Below are positions 6,248 through 7,533 of a stretch of DNA of 7,533 bases, piece by piece (the stretch's first letter is position 1; each line of letters opens with the position of its first letter). This DNA is from Actinomycetota bacterium (GTDB lineage: Bacteria; Actinomycetota; Coriobacteriia; Anaerosomatales; JAHIQC01), in contig JAHIQC010000174.1 in assembly GCA_018902765.1 (NCBI GenBank), positions 1 to 7,533 on the forward strand, given 5' to 3'. The notes beneath the pieces are model-generated. The model had not been told where the DNA came from and made no database searches. It saw nothing but the letters and a program-made list of their open reading frames with translations. Both the position numbers and the translations under genes were made by a program.

Positions 6248-6265
6248 CACACGCCCCCGGGCGTC

Positions 6266-6553
6266 TCAGCGCACGAGGAGCAACACGAGTCCGATAGCCA
6301 CGAGCACCGCGATGCCCGCCAGGGCGGTACGCCACATGAGACTGCCGACCTGTTCGTCGGCGGCGACCTCCAACTCACGCAGTTCCTCGGCAGCATCATC
6401 GAACTGGTCTGTGGTCGGCCCGTCGAGCCGATCCCAGCGAGGATCCGAGCCCGACGCGTCGTCGTGAGCCAGCCTCTCGGCGGCCTCCAGCTCCATTTCG
6501 TCGATCCCGTCTTGTGCGAACGGATCGGGCGGCATGAGCTTATCGAAGTTCAT
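6266..6553 (-). CDS. Small acidic protein with a C-terminal membrane anchor, unknown function
   Basis: I do not recognise this 95-residue protein. Residues 1-70 are strongly acidic and probably helical or disordered (Asp/Glu-rich, few basic residues, stretch EELRELEVAADEQ at 56-68). Residues about 74-94 form one hydrophobic segment (TALAGIAVLVAIGLVLLLV) followed only by a terminal Arg. This is the layout of a tail-anchored protein with its N-terminal part in the cytoplasm; there is no signal peptide. The ATG at 6553 overlaps the ribF TGA by 4 nt, and an AAGGGG sits about six bases upstream inside ribF, which supports real, coupled translation. It ends just upstream of the rpsO promoter region. 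The overlap and coherent composition make it a likely gene, but function is open; nothing ties it to flavin metabolism except position. Confidence 0.75.
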   Translation of the reverse strand: MNFDKLMPPDPFAQDGIDEMELEAAERLAHDDASGSDPRWDRLDGPTTDQFDDAAEELRELEVAADEQVGSLMWRTALAGIAVLVAIGLVLLLVR

Positions 6554-7503
6554 CGCAGCCCCTTTCCGTCGGCGGGATCTGCCATCAGCGCAACATGCTC
6601 GATGTCGGCACGAATGCGAGCAGCAAGCGCATCGGTCGAGTCGAAAGCCTCCTGGGCCCTCAGCCTGCGCGCAAACTCGAGCATGATGTCCGTGTTGTAC
6701 AGATCGCCCTCGAATCCCAGCAGGTGCGCCTCAAGATAGTCGTGCGCCTCGGGGAAACTCGGAGGGACGCCTACCGAGATCGCTGCGGGATACCGACGAC
6801 CGGCAACGCTCGCCCACCCGGCATAGACACCATCCGCAGGAACAGCCGCATGCTGCTCTGGCCGTATGTTCGCAGTCGGGACGCCAAGCACAGAAGCGCC
6901 CTCGCCCCGCCCGTGCCCCACTCGCCCATGCAGCCGATGCAACCTGCCGAGGAGAACATCCGCGCTTTCCACCTGGCCGTGCGAAACGAGGCGCCTGATG
7001 CGCGTGGAGGTCACTGGCTCTCCGCCGATGACCACGAGCTCGTGCGGTATGACCTCGAAGCCCGCGCTTGCCCCGTATTCGCTCAGAGTTTCGACGGTTC
7101 CACTCGCTCGATTGCCGAACCTGAAGTCGCGGCCGACGAGAACGACAACGGGCTCTAATGCGGACATGAACACGTCGTCCAGAAAGCGCTTTGGGGCCAT
7201 CTCGGCCATCCGCATGCAGAACGGGAACACGAGCACGACATCCGCGCCCAACTCCCCGACAAGTTCGATCTTCTCTGGAAGCGACAACAGCTGAGGTGCT
7301 GCCGCCTCAGGGGTGACGACCTGATCCGGGTCGCGATCGAATGTGACCACCACCGAGCGCGCACCTCGCTTCTGTGCGAGTGCCACCGTATCGGCGATGA
7401 GTGCCGCGTGTCCCAGATGAACGCCATCGAAGACGCCTATGGCAGCAACTGAACGGCCGAGATTCTCACAGCCCTGTTCCCACTCGATGACCTCGACGCT
7501 CAC
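6550..7503 (-). CDS. ribF: Bifunctional riboflavin kinase / FMN adenylyltransferase (FAD synthetase)
   Basis: This enzyme phosphorylates riboflavin to FMN and then adenylylates FMN to FAD in the cytoplasm. The 317 residues match the usual length of the prokaryotic bifunctional form. The N-terminal nucleotidyltransferase half shows GVFDGVHLGH (23-32), the VVTFDRDP strand (52-59), VGRDFRFG (123-130) and the STRIR motif (166-170). The C-terminal riboflavin kinase half shows HGRVGHGRGEG (192-202), LGVPTANI (206-213, with the PTAN metal/nucleotide motif), DGVYAGW (224-230) and the LEAHLLGFEGDLYN stretch (257-270) before the terminal helices. The start is GTG at 7503, preceded by a consensus AGGAGG five bases upstream. 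It overlaps the end of the upstream frame by 4 nt and the next gene's ATG by 4 nt (ATGA), so the three are probably translated as one operon. No truncation or missing motif is apparent. Confidence 0.96.
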   Translation of the reverse strand: MSVEVIEWEQGCENLGRSVAAIGVFDGVHLGHAALIADTVALAQKRGARSVVVTFDRDPDQVVTPEAAAPQLLSLPEKIELVGELGADVVLVFPFCMRMAEMAPKRFLDDVFMSALEPVVVLVGRDFRFGNRASGTVETLSEYGASAGFEVIPHELVVIGGEPVTSTRIRRLVSHGQVESADVLLGRLHRLHGRVGHGRGEGASVLGVPTANIRPEQHAAVPADGVYAGWASVAGRRYPAAISVGVPPSFPEAHDYLEAHLLGFEGDLYNTDIMLEFARRLRAQEAFDSTDALAARIRADIEHVALMADPADGKGLR

Positions 7504-7533
7504 GGGCGCCTCCTGATTCCGACCGCGAGAACT
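7500..7533 (-). CDS. C-terminal end of an upstream gene (possibly truB), partial
   Basis: One minus-strand frame entering from the right edge reads ten residues, VLAVGIRRRP, and stops at a TGA (7502-7500). That TGA overlaps the GTG start of ribF in a GTGA arrangement, the kind of 4-nt overlap seen between co-translated genes. The hydrophobic strand followed by basic residues would suit the C-terminal end of TruB (tRNA pseudouridine 55 synthase), which very often precedes ribF, but ten residues cannot identify a family. The other two frames are also open for part of this stretch, so even the reading frame is an inference from the overlap. Confidence 0.4.
   Translation of the reverse strand, partial: VLAVGIRRRP

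Noticed and set aside
6251..6264. Short inverted repeat ACGCC/GGCGT near the rpsO promoter, considered as a terminator for the membrane protein gene
   Set aside because: Only five pairs, no U-tract, and it partly lies in the spacer of the candidate promoter; too weak to call.
1..7533. Search for mobile elements, CRISPR arrays, tRNA or rRNA genes
   Set aside because: No transposase, integrase, spaced direct repeats, cloverleaf or rRNA-like segment seen; coding is continuous housekeeping genes on one strand.

Overview
All genes in this window lie on the minus strand and are read from right to left. The sequence is GC-rich, purine-rich Shine-Dalgarno (SD) sites precede most starts, and two starts are GTG. 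The protein set and order point to a Gram-positive-lineage bacterium. The PNPase and S15 sequences look to me most like Actinomycetota of the Coriobacteriia kind. That placement is from memory of the families, not from a search.

Region by region (transcription order): the last codons of an upstream gene (7533-7500, possibly truB); ribF, the bifunctional riboflavin kinase/FAD synthetase (7503-6550); a small acidic protein with a C-terminal membrane anchor and no recognised family (6553-6266), joined to ribF by a 4-nt overlap; an intergenic stretch with an extended -10 promoter and a leader; rpsO (6143-5874); an intergenic stretch with a long hairpin and a second small one; pnp (5743-3551); a terminator-like hairpin, another hairpin and a possible promoter; then a tight three-gene unit of an M16 zinc peptidase (3378-2128), dapB (2118-1330) and an aspartokinase (1328-102). 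The left edge holds a structured, possibly regulatory, leader and perhaps the start of the next gene.

The layout resembles the Bacillus subtilis truB-ribC-rpsO-pnpA-(ylxY)-mlpA/ymxG-...-asd-dapG-dapA neighbourhood, with dapB where the sporulation and asd genes sit in Bacillus. The aspartokinase carries the DapG-type second ACT domain motif, so this last unit probably supplies meso-diaminopimelate and lysine for the cell wall. The rpsO-pnp pair is the classical ribosome/RNA-turnover pair, with a hairpin between the genes as in E. coli and Streptomyces.

I see no mobile element, CRISPR array, tRNA or rRNA, and no gene-free stretch longer than about 175 bases. This is mainly a conserved housekeeping region. 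The less ordinary items are RNA structures (a possible pseudoknot at the left edge, the rpsO-pnp hairpins, the rpsO leader), a 15-bp tandem repeat coding the PNPase tail, and the unknown membrane-anchored protein.
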